A DNA stretch of 64,000 nt from Medicago truncatula (lineage: Eukaryota > Streptophyta > Magnoliopsida > Fabales > Fabaceae): the NCBI RefSeq assembly GCF_003473485.1, contig NC_053042.1, forward strand, positions 47,889,762 to 47,953,761. The letters run 5' to 3'. Below are positions 24,330 through 34,576 of the stretch, piece after piece; the first letter of the stretch is position 1, and each line of letters starts with the position of its first letter. A model generated the notes under the pieces. It made no database searches and had not been told where the DNA came from. It saw only the letters and a program-made list of their open reading frames with translations. A program made the position numbers and the translations under genes.

Positions 24330-24425
24330 CTAACAGAAAATGTGAGATTTTTTTACGGTTAATGATCACGATGCCGGGATTCTGAACTTCATATACAACA
24401 CACAAATTGCTTAAACCAATCTAAG
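24330..24425 (-). mobile_element. tRNA-type SINE-like element
   Basis: Minus strand: CAACTTAGATTGGTTTAAGC (box A-like), then GTTCAGAATCCCGGC (box B-like), then GTGATCATTAACCGT and an A run. The tail wording resembles the SINE at 12524-12622. Confidence 0.45.
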
Positions 24426-24549
24426 TTGGGTCAAGAGGATCATTATCTTAGTGTGCTCTAGCATAAAAAGGATAATCTTCTCATCAGTAGGGAATAAACA
24501 CATTAAAGTTCAAAGAACGATTACATAAGGATATACATTTATCAACTCA

Positions 24550-24661
24550 TTTGCGTTGGTCTAGTGGTATTGGCTTGAGATGGGAGTGTGCTCCTCTTCA
24601 AGATCTCAAGTTTAATTCACTCTATGTCAAATTAAGTGGGCTAATTTACCTTTTAAAAAAA
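24550..24661 (+). mobile_element. tRNA-type SINE-like element with A-tail
   Basis: GTTGGTCTAGTGGTATTGGC (box A) and CAAGTTTAATTCACTC (box B) lie about 50 bases apart, and the copy ends TTTTAAAAAAAATG. A related minus-strand copy lies at 45890-46010. Confidence 0.5.
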
Positions 24662-24824
24662 ATGATATACACTTATCTTCTTTAAAGAAACTAACATAAC
24701 TAAAATTTAAAGGTTTTGAATTCAAGATACGTCTTTCTACCATTTTTTTTTTACAAGGCTAATTAAAAAAGAAAACAGGAAAAAAGAAAGAAAAACAGGA
24801 ATAGAAGATAAAACAACTAGTTTC

Positions 24825-25065
24825 TAATGAAGAGTGTTCCCAATTCGTCCCTAAGAAGCGGTAACAAGCCTTCAGGAGAAGAGGAATGAATTGTGAAAAC
24901 ATCATCTACAAAGACTCCTAATTTCACCATAAAGTTCGCACTTTAGTTGCCTTATCTGAAAGTGTGGTGGAGCGTGTAACCTCTAGAATTCAACAAGTCC
25001 TTAATGTCCTCGATGAGCACGGAATATACATGGAAGTGGGAGGTATCCCCATTTATGAATCTTCA
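24825..25065 (-). mobile_element. Second L1-type LINE RNase H remnant
   Basis: Minus strand: FINGDTSHFHVYSVLIEDIK, then DLLNSRGYTLHHTFR, then ANFMVKLGVFVDDVF, ending LLPLLRDELGTLF. This parallels the C-terminal RNase H of the 27940-29720 LINE (LIQGDTQYYHVYVVL...IKELL...HTLRE). Two stop codons interrupt the frame, so it is older than the plus-strand copy. Confidence 0.7.
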
Positions 25066-25689
25066 AGAAGATGTCTATATTTGTTGGGTACAAACTAATG
25101 GATGAGAAATAATCTAGTAGATTAAATTTAAATTATTTGGTAAAATTTCGGGTTGAATTACCTGATAAATATAAAATAACATGCAAATGAATTGTTTTTG
25201 AAAGAAAATGTATTGTTAATTACTATTTATTTAAATTATAAATTCAAACCCTGTTTGAAGTAGAACACAAAATGAGATAAACTAGTAGAAAAGTGATATA
25301 AACTAACTATGTATTTTATATGTGATGGATATATTAACTTCATGAAATTTACAAAATAAAATAATATTATTGGAACCGTTTAATAACATATAAATTGTTA
25401 ACATTTCAAAAGGATGTGATAATGTTTTCTTGACAATCAGGATGTGATAATGAATTTAATATACCCTCTTCTTTTTTTGACCGAATATACATATTCATTC
25501 TCTTATAAACTTTGAGTCCTTTATCGTTAATTAAATAAAAATAAAATAAATCCAACATCTCTTTATTCTTTCATAGATTTCAAGGAAATTAACAAACAGT
25601 CCGTTTTGGAGTCTATGAAAAACATAAAACAGCCGATTTGATTTTTGGAGTGCGTAGCACGAGTAGTTTATTGATTTATTATTATAAAA

Positions 25690-25875
25690 TACAGTAGAGG
25701 AATGCTAGCAACATCCACTTTTAAACACTCTCTTTAGCACTTACTATTTTATTGAATGAAATCAATGTATGTTCCACCATTTTTTGTAGGTTCAATTTTC
25801 AAAGTGTAGAACAACAATGATTTAAATCAATAAAAAAATGAGTATTAGAAAGAGTGTTGTTAGCATTACTCAATG
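25690..25875. mobile_element. Small MITE with imperfect inverted ends
   Basis: GGAATGCTAGCAACATCC at the left and, on the other strand, GAGTAATGCTAACAACACTC at the right form imperfect inverted ends of an element of about 180 bp. It is non-coding and the borders are uncertain. Confidence 0.5.
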
Positions 25876-25879
25876 CAGC

Positions 25880-26450
25880 ATAACAACAATACATGTTAAG
25901 AGGTAATCTCAAACTCCATAGATGCACTCAAACTCCATAGATGCAAAAACTAAGTTTGCAATGTGCATAGTTTCGGAGAAGACCGAGAAAATGAGAAGAA
26001 GAAATTTTAGAGCTTGTTTGAAACACTTTCCAAAAACTCCTTTTTAGTTTTTAAAAACTTGAAAATTAAAAACTTATTTACTAAACTATTTTTAAAATTA
26101 CAGTTTTTGAAACTGTTTAGAATTTTTTAGTTTTGGGGACTAAAAAACTAAAACATGTAAAATAATAACCATTATGAAAAGAGAACTTGTATATTTCAAA
26201 AAACTGAAAACAAAAACTATTTCAAACAAGCTCTTATTTATTATCTCAAAATCTAAGTATTGCAATGAAGCATTATAGCTTTATATAAAGCGTAATCAAT
26301 AATTCTAACTAACTATAACTAACTAATGTAGTTAACTAACTTTGTTACATCAAGCTAGTTAAGTTTCACACAGTTACTTGCTACACAAGTAACATATACA
26401 TCTCAATATAAATTATCTTTTAATAGCCCCTCAAGCTGGAATAAATGTTG
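25880..26450 (-). mobile_element. LTR relic of a copia-like element (fossil)
   Basis: A repeated AACTAACTA-rich segment is followed by CCCCTCAAGCTGG, the reverse of a typical polypurine tract beside an LTR. The left part has the CTTCTTCTCATTTTC wording usual near LTR ends when read on the minus strand. A hAT-like MITE (26010-26234) sits inside. The relic is partial and old. Confidence 0.45.
26010..26234. mobile_element. hAT-like MITE, 225 bp
   Basis: Ends AGAGCTTGTTTGAAA and TTTCAAACAAGCTCT are near-perfect inverted repeats. The interior is AT-rich with TTTTTAGTTTTTAAAAAC-like words. No exact target-site duplication was readable. Confidence 0.65.
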
Positions 26451-26929
26451 AGTGTGCCAGTTTTTGATATTCATATTGGATCAACTAATTGAGTTATTTG
26501 CTTTAATATGATTTAATCATGGATTTCAATCAATGATTTAGTAGTTCGACATTAACTCAATGATTCAATACTTCTGTCGAATCGATGATCGAACCGAGTT
26601 AATAAAAACTATTTTTAAATTTAAAGTGTGAACTTGCTAAAAATAAAAACTATTTTTACAATAATTCAAATTTTAAATTAATTATTTATTATACCTATAG
26701 AAAAATTAAATTTGTTTGTACGCGTTGGAGATTGGCCACTGACGCGGATAACATCAAACTCTCTTTTCCTTTTGTGGTTCTCATCTATACTTTCCTACTA
26801 CACAATCATGTCGATGGGTCATAATATGTCTATGAGAATAGAAAAATACAATAATCATCCGATATACAATTTCCTTCTTTTTCACAAAAATGAAGGTTGT
26901 GCCAGATGACAAGGTTGGGAAGTAGGGAT

Positions 26930-27260
26930 ATCTTGGCAGATTGCAACTGGAATTACCTCCACTTATTGAGAGCGCTGCTCTGGTAAGACAGCACTAACCT
27001 GAACTCTTCAGGTCATTCCGTCCTGAGCCTTGAGTCCGAATCAATCAAAACCCATCTCAGGACACTCCCTCCTCAAGGATGCTCCGTCCAAGATTCTTCC
27101 GACACAACACATATCACCGGCCACTTCCAACACCTTAATACCCCCACTTGGGTCATAGGCTTGCGCTACCAAGCCCGGTATTTTTGTAGCTTAATATGCT
27201 CATATATAAACACTGACACACTTTCTTAATTGAACGATGTGGGACTTGTAATTAGGTGCA
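26930..27260. repeat. Unclassified dispersed repeat, possibly TRIM-like
   Basis: The segment is GC-richer than its surroundings and ends with ACGATGTGGGACTTGT, the reverse of the TCCCACATCG word typical of legume TRIM repeats. No second terminal repeat was found, so the class is uncertain. Confidence 0.3.
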
Positions 27261-27939
27261 TAATATATGACTATCTTAAAATTTAATAACTACAACAGTA
27301 TGAAGTTTACAAGACATGGTGGAGAATGATCGGTCCATTAGGAACGATGCTTCAAGAATATACTTTGGATATATCTAGTTAAACATAAACTGCAAAATCG
27401 GACTTCCTTAATATTGTGTGCATATTTGATAACATGTAAATTAGGAGACGGATATGGTCCATCCATACAAAGTGTTGCTCTAATTTTAATTGGAGCCTTT
27501 GCTAATATATGGTGGGATTCATCTTTTAAGTTAATAAGTCTTTGAATCGGATTTCTCGTGTTTTTATTTTTTATATAAAAGTAAAGATATACATGCATAG
27601 AATGAATTTTCATACTCTAACCTATTGATAGAAATTCCAGTTTCAATTATTTGAGTTTTATAAAAATATTTTGATAAAAAATGAGTTCAATCTGAACTTA
27701 CATACTTTTTTTTAAGGAGCTGAACTTACATACTTACCTTTGTTTAAAAAAAAGAACTCTCATCTTCTGTCTTGTTTTATTGTTTAAACTTTCGATTTTG
27801 AAAGGAAATAAATCATGGTAGTTCAATCGATCAAGAGATAAATAAAATCTAGTTAATTATTGTATCGACTAAAATTTAGACTTGAGTTCTCCCAAATAAT
27901 TATTGTATCGATCCCTTAGCAAATATTTGGGATTCCCTA

Positions 27940-29720
27940 TCCTTTAAGGGCGGCCTAAGAGAAGCGACTTCAACAGGACAGGTAGATTATCTCTAGCTAC
28001 TTCTATTTTATCTTCCATCCCGTTTTATTACATGCAAATTAATTGGCTTCCTCAAAACATTTGTGATAACATTTATCAAACAACCCGGAATTTTGTTTGG
28101 AGAGGTTTGAACAATAAGGAAGTCCACTTGGTAAATTGGAAGAAGATTACTAAGTCAAAGCATCTTGGTGGTTTGAATATTATAGCAGCTAAGGAAGCCA
28201 ATACATGTCTTCTTGGAAAACTTGTTTGGGATATGGTCCAATCAAAAAATAAGTTTTGGGTGAACCTCTTTTCCAACAAATATACAGGTGGCCCAAACAT
28301 TCTTCATGCTAATGCTCACGCCAACTGCTCTCCCTCTTGGTCTTCCATTATTCGTCCTAAAAACATCTTAAAACACGGTTACTCTTGGAGGGCGGGCGGG
28401 CTCGGGATCCTCCTCATTCTGGTTCAACAACTGGAGTCCTTATGGTTTCCTTGGTACTCTTGCTCCTATTATTGATATTCATGATCTACATCTTTCAACT
28501 AAAGACGTGTTTTCCAACAATGGATTAAACACACAAGATCTTTACACCAATCTTCCTCCCGCAATTGAAAATTACATCAACAACACACACATTATTTTCA
28601 ATGCCTTTGTTGAAGATGTGTTCATTTGATCACACAACAAAAATGGGGTTTATACTGCGAAAAGTGGAAACTCATGGCTCCTCTCCCTCTTTGAAACTCA
28701 AGCTTCCACTGCTAACAAGTTTTCTTGGTCTTGGATATGGAAAATGAAAGTCCTAGAAAAATATAAATTTCTTGTTTGGTTAGCTTGTCATGATGTCATT
28801 CCAACCCTCTCCATGCTCCATCACCGCAGTATAGCCTCACCCCTCTTTATTTCTATCTAGTCTTTGGAGGATTTGGAGGCATCGAAGTTTAATGTGCCTC
28901 AACAATGAAGTTTGGTCCCAAACTCGTCTTATCAATAACATCCACAACTTTGTTGACACTATCATTTCGTCCTTCAATCAAGAAGATTTGATTGCCTCTC
29001 CTGAGCGTTTTGTTAAGTGGAATTGTGGCAATCATATTTGTAGCATTCTGAATGTAGACGGAAGCTGTAATGGAACTCCTATTTGTACCGGTTTTCGTGG
29101 TGTGTTCCGCAACAGTTTTGGTTTCTTCCTCTCTACCTTCTCAGGTTCGATCACTCACTCTAACGATATTCTGCTGGCTGAGTTAACAGCAATCTATCAC
29201 GGTCTTAGGTTGGCAAGAAACATGGGCATCAATGATTTGGTTTGTTACTCAAATTCTCTCATTTCCATCAATCTCATACAGGGGGACACTCAGTACTATC
29301 ATGTTTATGTTGTCCTAGTTCAAGACATTAAGGAGCTTTTGACCATTGGTAATTTCTCTCTTCAGCATACTCTCAGAGAAGACAACCAATGTGCGGATTT
29401 TTTGGCCAAATTAGGGGCGGTTTCAGATGTTGACATCATTATTCATCCTACTCCTCCAGCAGACCTCCTTAGGCTGTTAAGGAGTGACACTTCGAGAGTC
29501 TTTTTCCCAATGGCGTAGTTGCTCTTTCTTTTCCTTTTCTTTGCATTTTTCTTTCTTTTCCTTGATTAGCTTTGTGACCAAGAATAATAATTTATCCTCA
29601 TAAGCCATTTTGAGTCCCAACCATTTAGTTTTAAGAACTTCTGTTTTAGAATAAAACGCTTTATTTTATTTTTTTTACTTAATTAGAATAAAACTCATAA
29701 ATTTCTTAAAAAAAAAAAAC
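27940..29720 (+). mobile_element. 5-prime-truncated L1-type LINE with RNase H
   Basis: From about 27940 the plus strand encodes the end of an L1 reverse-transcriptase region: MQINWLPQNICDNIYQ, NFVWRG, HLVNWKKITKSKHLGGLNI and LLGKLVWDMV. A degraded zinc-binding RT region follows (SWIWKMKVLEKYKFLVWLAC, about 28600-28830). Then 28892-29518 is an intact frame of 208 residues with an RNase H domain (LNVDGSCNG, LLAELTAIYHGLRLA, HTLREDNQCADFLAKLG). A T-rich 3-prime tail and an A run near 29707-29720 end the copy. At least two frame breaks separate the parts, so it cannot move by itself. Confidence 0.85.
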
Positions 29721-30487
29721 TCATAAATTTATAAGCCTAAGGCAAAGCGCAATGTAAGATTTACAACTCCTAGTTTCGCAACTCAATTGGCAACAAATGT
29801 GCTCTCTTATGGATGGCATTTATCAATCGAATTGTTTTTGGCTACATTTTTTTTTTTTTTTTTGTTTACACGATTTATCAACTGAATGAAAACTAATATA
29901 ATTAATATTTAATCCATTGGTTCCCTAATTAATTTCCATTTTTCATTTTGGTCTCATAATTAATAAAACGTACGTTTTGATCCTTCACTTTTTTCTCTGT
30001 TTGTCAATTAAATCCTGACTGTTAAGTTTAACCACAAATGCGTATGGTGGACCAACATTATATATAGTCCACCATAAACCTATTTATTTCTTTAATTTAA
30101 ACCATTCGATTTAATTTTTTAAAAAGATGAGCGTTGGATTATGAAGGTCCATTATATGTTACGGTATACCATCAATAACTACTATTTTCTCCATTTCTTC
30201 ATCTTCTTCCTTCATCAACATATCATCTTCATCATCAATCTTCATAAAAAATAAAAAATAAAAACACAGAAAACACAAAATCAAATTAACCCTTACCCCC
30301 ATCAAACCCTAAATTCAATAATGGACTTCTAATTAACCAAACCCCATTAAACCACAAACCCACAATCACAAATCAAAACCATACAATAAAAGAAAATTGA
30401 TTTTCCACCACCGCCGAATGAAGCATCAATCTTTGAGAACTGTTTATTTTTTTTAATTAGCACTACTGACATAATCTTCAAGAACTC

Positions 30488-30719
30488 AAAATACTGACAG
30501 CTTGTTGAGACCAGGACCCAGAAGACGAGGAATCTTCTTGATAACAGCTTCAGAAGCTAAAAAGGCACGGTACTTCTTTGCCAATTTCTTCACCAGTTTC
30601 TTATTTTTGTTTAGCTTCTTCAAAGCTTCAACATCCATTGATTCCAGTCCAATTTTCTGAGGCAATTTGACAGAACCACTGAAACACTTATCCTTTTGTG
30701 GGTCGTAGTTCTTTTGAGA
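30488..30719 (-). pseudogene. Captured fragment of 60S ribosomal protein L10a (uL1)
   Basis: The minus strand reads [20 protein letters not shown], then [19 protein letters not shown], then [20 protein letters not shown], then [12 protein letters not shown], and soon a stop. These are the conserved central blocks of plant uL1/RPL10a. A segment known from the intact protein between SVKLP and IGLE (around the PKMKICMLGDA motif) is absent, and both termini are missing, so this is about 75 codons of a roughly 216-residue protein. It cannot yield a working ribosomal protein. It lies inside the inverted ends of the 29926-32232 element, which explains its presence away from a full gene. Confidence 0.88.
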
Positions 30720-30860
30720 ATTGTGTTAACTGAGATTAAATAGAAAATGCTCACAAAATAAAAACTGTGTTTGGAGAATTTAATGGAAGCCATGTTACCT
30801 TGATTTACAGGAATGAGACATGTTCCAATTTTGTTTGTCTGATGTTTTGGTTAGTTTTTG

Positions 30861-31064
30861 TCACCGTGCGGTCGTCGTTGTTGTTGTTGCGGTAACTGTC
30901 ACCGTAGTTGCAGTAACTGTCGCCGTCGTTGAGTTCATCTTCGACATTGTTGCTGCGTTCCCCATTTCCCTCATAGCGTGTTCCGGATCTTCCTCATCCT
31001 GCTTCATCGCTTTCTTCTTTCCCCACCTTACACCATCAATTCCGGCGAAATCCACAACCACCAA
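30861..31064 (-). pseudogene. Coding-like GC-rich block inside the same element
   Basis: An ATG-led minus-strand frame of 67 codons (MVVVDFAGIDGVRWGKKKAM...) is followed by a Thr/Ala/Val repeat encoded by ACG/ACA/GTT triplets. The GC content stands out from the surroundings. No family is recognised. It could be a second captured fragment or simple-sequence DNA; the opposite strand is also open, which weakens the case for coding. Confidence 0.3.
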
Positions 31065-31125
31065 CAGTTCCGGCGAAATGGGGTTACCTTAATTTATCTC
31101 TTTTTATCTGTATATTTGATACAAA

Positions 31126-31852
31126 GGGTGTGTTTGGTAAAAATAGTTATAAGCTAGCTGATAGCTGAAAAGCTAACTTATAGCTGGTGGCTGATAACTA
31201 AAAAACTAACTTATTAAATTTAAAATGTTTGGTAAAATTAGCTGTTGAAATGACTGATAAATATAAAATGACATAAAAGTTCATATTTGTTTATTTTTAT
31301 TTCTTTATAAATCACATATATGATTTTTTTTCCTAATATATTTCTTTTTAATATTTCAAATTATTTTCATCTCCAAGATGATAAATGTGCTTTATGAACT
31401 CAATTGACATTTTTCAGTCAATAAATTTTATTTTTTTTACTAACTTTATTTAACTAAACTAGCTTCACAATTTATTTATTATTATAATTAAAATTAAATA
31501 CTACATTAATTAAAAGCAATGTCATAAAGAAAAAGTTAACAACAAAATAGAAAAAAGTATATCGTGTGGGTAGGGTAGGTTGGTTGTAGTAAACTATAAA
31601 AACATGGGAACATGGGTAGTTTATTTTTCTTTTATAAAATATTAAAATTAATGTAATAAGGTTAAAATTGGAAAAAATTATAAAAAGTTATCAGCTATAA
31701 GCTAAAAAGCTACTTGAAATAGCTTTTTAAAAAACGCAATAAGCTCATGAGAAAAGCTTGTTACCAAACACATCACGTTTTCATCCAACTAGCTTATAAG
31801 CTAGTCCAACAAGCTATAAGTTAGCTTATTTGTGTTATCAAACACAGACTAA
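31126..31852. mobile_element. Non-autonomous AAGCTAGCT-rich MITE nested in the Pack-MULE
   Basis: Inverted ends GGTGTGTTTGGTAA and (reverse complement) GTCTGTGTTTGATAA bound about 725 bp. Sub-terminal copies of TTATAAGCTAG, GCTATAAG and AGCTTATTTGTG recur inverted. A shorter member of the family forms the core of the palindrome at 53104-53825. The class is probably hAT, but no exact 8-bp duplication was found. Confidence 0.65.
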
Positions 31853-32232
31853 GTAAAGGTACAATGTTATGGTGATTGTGATATAGTTGATTCTGGTTTT
31901 TTCTTTCCTTTATTTTCTGGATTTTATTTGATGAATGTTGATGAAGATCAAGATGAAGAAGAAGTTGTGGGAAAGAAGATGAAGAAATGGGAAAGAAATT
32001 AAATGTTGTTGACTTACGGAAGGTAGAGTAGACATGCATAATCTAACGATCATGTTTTAATAAAAAAGATCAAATAGTTTAAATTAAAAAAGTGAAGGAC
32101 CATCACTAACAGAACTTTTATTATTTTGACAGAAAGGATCTATTTGGCAAACGGAGAAAAAAATGAGGGACCAAAACGTACGTTTTATTAATCGTGGGAC
32201 CAAAATGAAAACTTGAAATTAATTAGGGGATG

Positions 32233-32660
32233 TCTATGATCTCTTCCCAAACCAAACATGAATCTTTCAATCGAATGAGCATATCCTCTTTTCTCTATTT
32301 TTAAAAATCTTGAAAATGATTATTACCAATACAAGATTAAAATATTTGGAGGACTCTTCTGACCAAACAAATAATTGTCAACAAAGTTGTTTTTTTTTTT
32401 ATTCAAATCCAAAGAATTCTGATTAATTTATATGTAGGTCATCAATTCCGCATTGTATAAAAGGAGGCGTTAAACAAAACACTTGTTTTTCCTATTTTTC
32501 ATCGTAAAGAGAATTCACCATTGGATCAAATAAGCCTTAATTTTATAGCAATAATACAATTTAAATACATCAATCAACCAACAGTATTTCATTTGAATGT
32601 TTCTATTTACATGAACGTGATGATCAATTCTCAATTCTAAACTCAATAAAACATGCTTCT
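32233..32660. other. 3-prime flank of the receptor-like kinase gene
   Basis: AT-rich DNA without a recognisable gene or element. It presumably holds the kinase terminator region (minus strand). Confidence 0.5.
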
Positions 32661-33821
32661 TCACAAGGGCATTGAGTCTAATAATTTGACAACCTCTGGC
32701 ATTTCAGGTCTATCTTTCTGTAACTCACCAGTACACATGCAAGCAATACGTACATACTCCCTAACACTCTCCTCCTTCAACCCTTCTTCTCTTGGAATAT
32801 TTCCATCCAACATCTCTAGTTCAGTGTTCCTTTCCTTCATCTTCCTGGCCCAATTAACAAGCCCAATATCATTTCCTTCCAATTTCACAGCCAAATTGGG
32901 CCTATGGCCCGACACGGTTTCAATCATCAACACTCCGAAACTATACACATCCACTTTCGGGTTTGCTACATTAGACCCATCTCGATACTCAGGTGGCATG
33001 TAACCTATAGTACCCGCCACCTGCGTTGACACATGCGAATGTGATTTATCCATCCTACGTGCGAGTCCGAAATCAGCTATATGGGCCTCAAACTCAGAGT
33101 CCAACAAAACATTACTGGCCTTGATATCTCGATGAATAATGGGCTTTTCAAGCCCATGTAAATAACAAAGCCCATGAGCAACACCACGTATGATTTTGAC
33201 ACGTGTTTCCCATGGCAAAGGAGAACGAATAAAATCGATTGAAATAGAAACCTCATCGTTTTGGTGAGTGGAAGAAGAGGTTGGAGATGATTCATGAAGC
33301 CATTGATCGAGGTTTCCTTTTTCAATGAACTCGTAAACGAGTAACCGTTCAGCTCCAGAAGCCCAATAACCGAGGATTTTCACGATGTTGTGGTGGCGGA
33401 GTTTGCTTAGCGTTTCCATCTCCGCTGCGAATTCACGGAAGCCTTGAAAAGCGTCAGGGGAGAGTTTTTTGACGGCGACGGTAGCGCCGGTGGAGAGACT
33501 AGCTTTGTAAACATAGCCGAAGCTACCATCGCCGACGATGAGGGTGTTGGAGAAATTTTTTGTAGCGCGTGAGAGTTCTTCCATGGAGATTTTGAGATTT
33601 GGATCCCATGACCAGCTGGCATCGACGGGGAGGGAGGAGGAGCTGGTTGGGTAATGATTTGGGTTACGAAGTGGTCGGGTTCGGATCTGGTTGTTACGGC
33701 GGGTTTGGGTGGTTTTGCGGTGTTGGCAGATGAGGATGATGGCGGCGAGTATGACTGTGACGACGAAAAAACTGGCGATGGCGGCGAGGACGGCTAGGGC
33801 AGCGTGATCCATGCAAGGCAA
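32661..33821 (-). CDS. Ectodomain-less membrane receptor-like Ser/Thr kinase
   Basis: Intronless frame of 386 residues. A hydrophobic stretch at about residues 8-32 (ALAVLAAIASFFVVTVILAA...) acts as the membrane anchor. There is no signal peptide cleavage region and no LRR, lectin or other ectodomain. A basic juxtamembrane part follows, then a full kinase domain: GDGSFGYV (97-104), VAVKKL with Lys118, Glu134 in the C-helix, HRDIKASN with Asp232 (an RD kinase), DFG 250-252, and the activation segment TIGYMPPEY. Block wording such as RGVAHGLCYLHGLEKPIIHR and DGSNVANPKVDVYSFGVLM resembles the kinase domains of LRR-RLK group X (PSKR/EMS1-like), which is from memory. It probably relays signals at the plasma membrane through a partner receptor. 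The upstream leader has GA-rich repeats (GAGAGAAAGAGAG). Confidence 0.92.
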   Translation of the reverse strand: MPCMDHAALAVLAAIASFFVVTVILAAIILICQHRKTTQTRRNNQIRTRPLRNPNHYPTSSSSLPVDASWSWDPNLKISMEELSRATKNFSNTLIVGDGSFGYVYKASLSTGATVAVKKLSPDAFQGFREFAAEMETLSKLRHHNIVKILGYWASGAERLLVYEFIEKGNLDQWLHESSPTSSSTHQNDEVSISIDFIRSPLPWETRVKIIRGVAHGLCYLHGLEKPIIHRDIKASNVLLDSEFEAHIADFGLARRMDKSHSHVSTQVAGTIGYMPPEYRDGSNVANPKVDVYSFGVLMIETVSGHRPNLAVKLEGNDIGLVNWARKMKERNTELEMLDGNIPREEGLKEESVREYVRIACMCTGELQKDRPEMPEVVKLLDSMPL

Positions 33822-34020
33822 GAGAGAAAGAGAGTAAATTTATTGAGATTTGAGAGAGAAGGGGGGAAAAGATGGAATGAATGGTGTATGTAAGTTGAGT
33901 GGAAGGAATAAAAGGGTTTCGTGGAAAGTGTTGTTTGTAAGAGAGTTGACTAGACCAGTCAATGGTTTTTGTTTGCTTCTCTGGACTTAATCATTCAAAC
34001 AAGTATACTCTCTTTTCTTG

Positions 34021-34054
<34 letters not shown>

Positions 34055-34576
34055 GGAATGCTGAATTGGAGCAATTATAATCTGTTATTAGTTGGTAATA
34101 GTTGACTTTAGAGGCTTGGAGTGAATGATTGAGTTTCCCCATCACAACATTGACTTTCATGACAATATATTTAAGAGCACCTTCTTTTAAAAAAAAAAAA
34201 TTAATTTTATTAATGCTCAAAGGTAATGTCAATGGTGTTTTATGGTGGACTACTTGTTGAAGCAGTCTACAACTGCCCCTCTAGGCTCATGAATTTTGTG
34301 TAGTTATTTACGGACACAATTATTTGTTTTAGCGATTTAACGATACATAAATAAAACAGTAAACATATAATATTTTTTTGAAGAAGACGAAATAAACAGT
34401 AAACTTTGATAACTTCTCAGGTTGGCAAACTGCAAGTGCTGGTGCACTAGGTAGTATAACATGGAAAAATAACAGACAAAGATTTTGGATTTGTTTATCA
34501 GGTCCTAGGTTCTGTTATGAACTTCGGAAAAAAAAAAATGTTCTCAGAGTTGTCCATGTATTCTGTGAATCATCAA
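33822..34576. other. Kinase promoter region and simple repeats
   Basis: The upstream region of the minus-strand kinase gene and the downstream flank of the SET gene share this interval. A T run of about 27 lies at 34020-34047 and an A run near 34189-34200. No element or gene is identified. Confidence 0.5.

Larger units (their letters stand above)
29926..32232. mobile_element. Pack-MULE-like element carrying a ribosomal protein L10a fragment
   Basis: Long inverted ends are seen: TAATAAAACGTACGTTTTG occurs at about 29960 and, inverted, at about 32175. The similarity runs about 100 bp well (CTAATTAATTTC..., TTTTCATTTTGGTC) and continues more weakly to about 300 bp, including CTTCATCTTCTTC-type tracts near 30200 and 31950. 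The interior carries a minus-strand RPL10a fragment, a GC-rich coding-like block and a nested MITE. No transposase is seen. No exact 9-bp target duplication could be read, so the MULE class rests on the long ends and gene capture. Confidence 0.7.

Noticed and set aside
27338-27613. 91-codon minus-strand ORF
   Set aside because: Low-complexity, no domain, borders AT-rich repeat DNA. Not supported as a gene.
30820-31092. Plus-strand Val-rich ORF in the Pack-MULE
   Set aside because: It is a reading of triplet-like simple sequence; the opposite strand is equally open and no domain is present.
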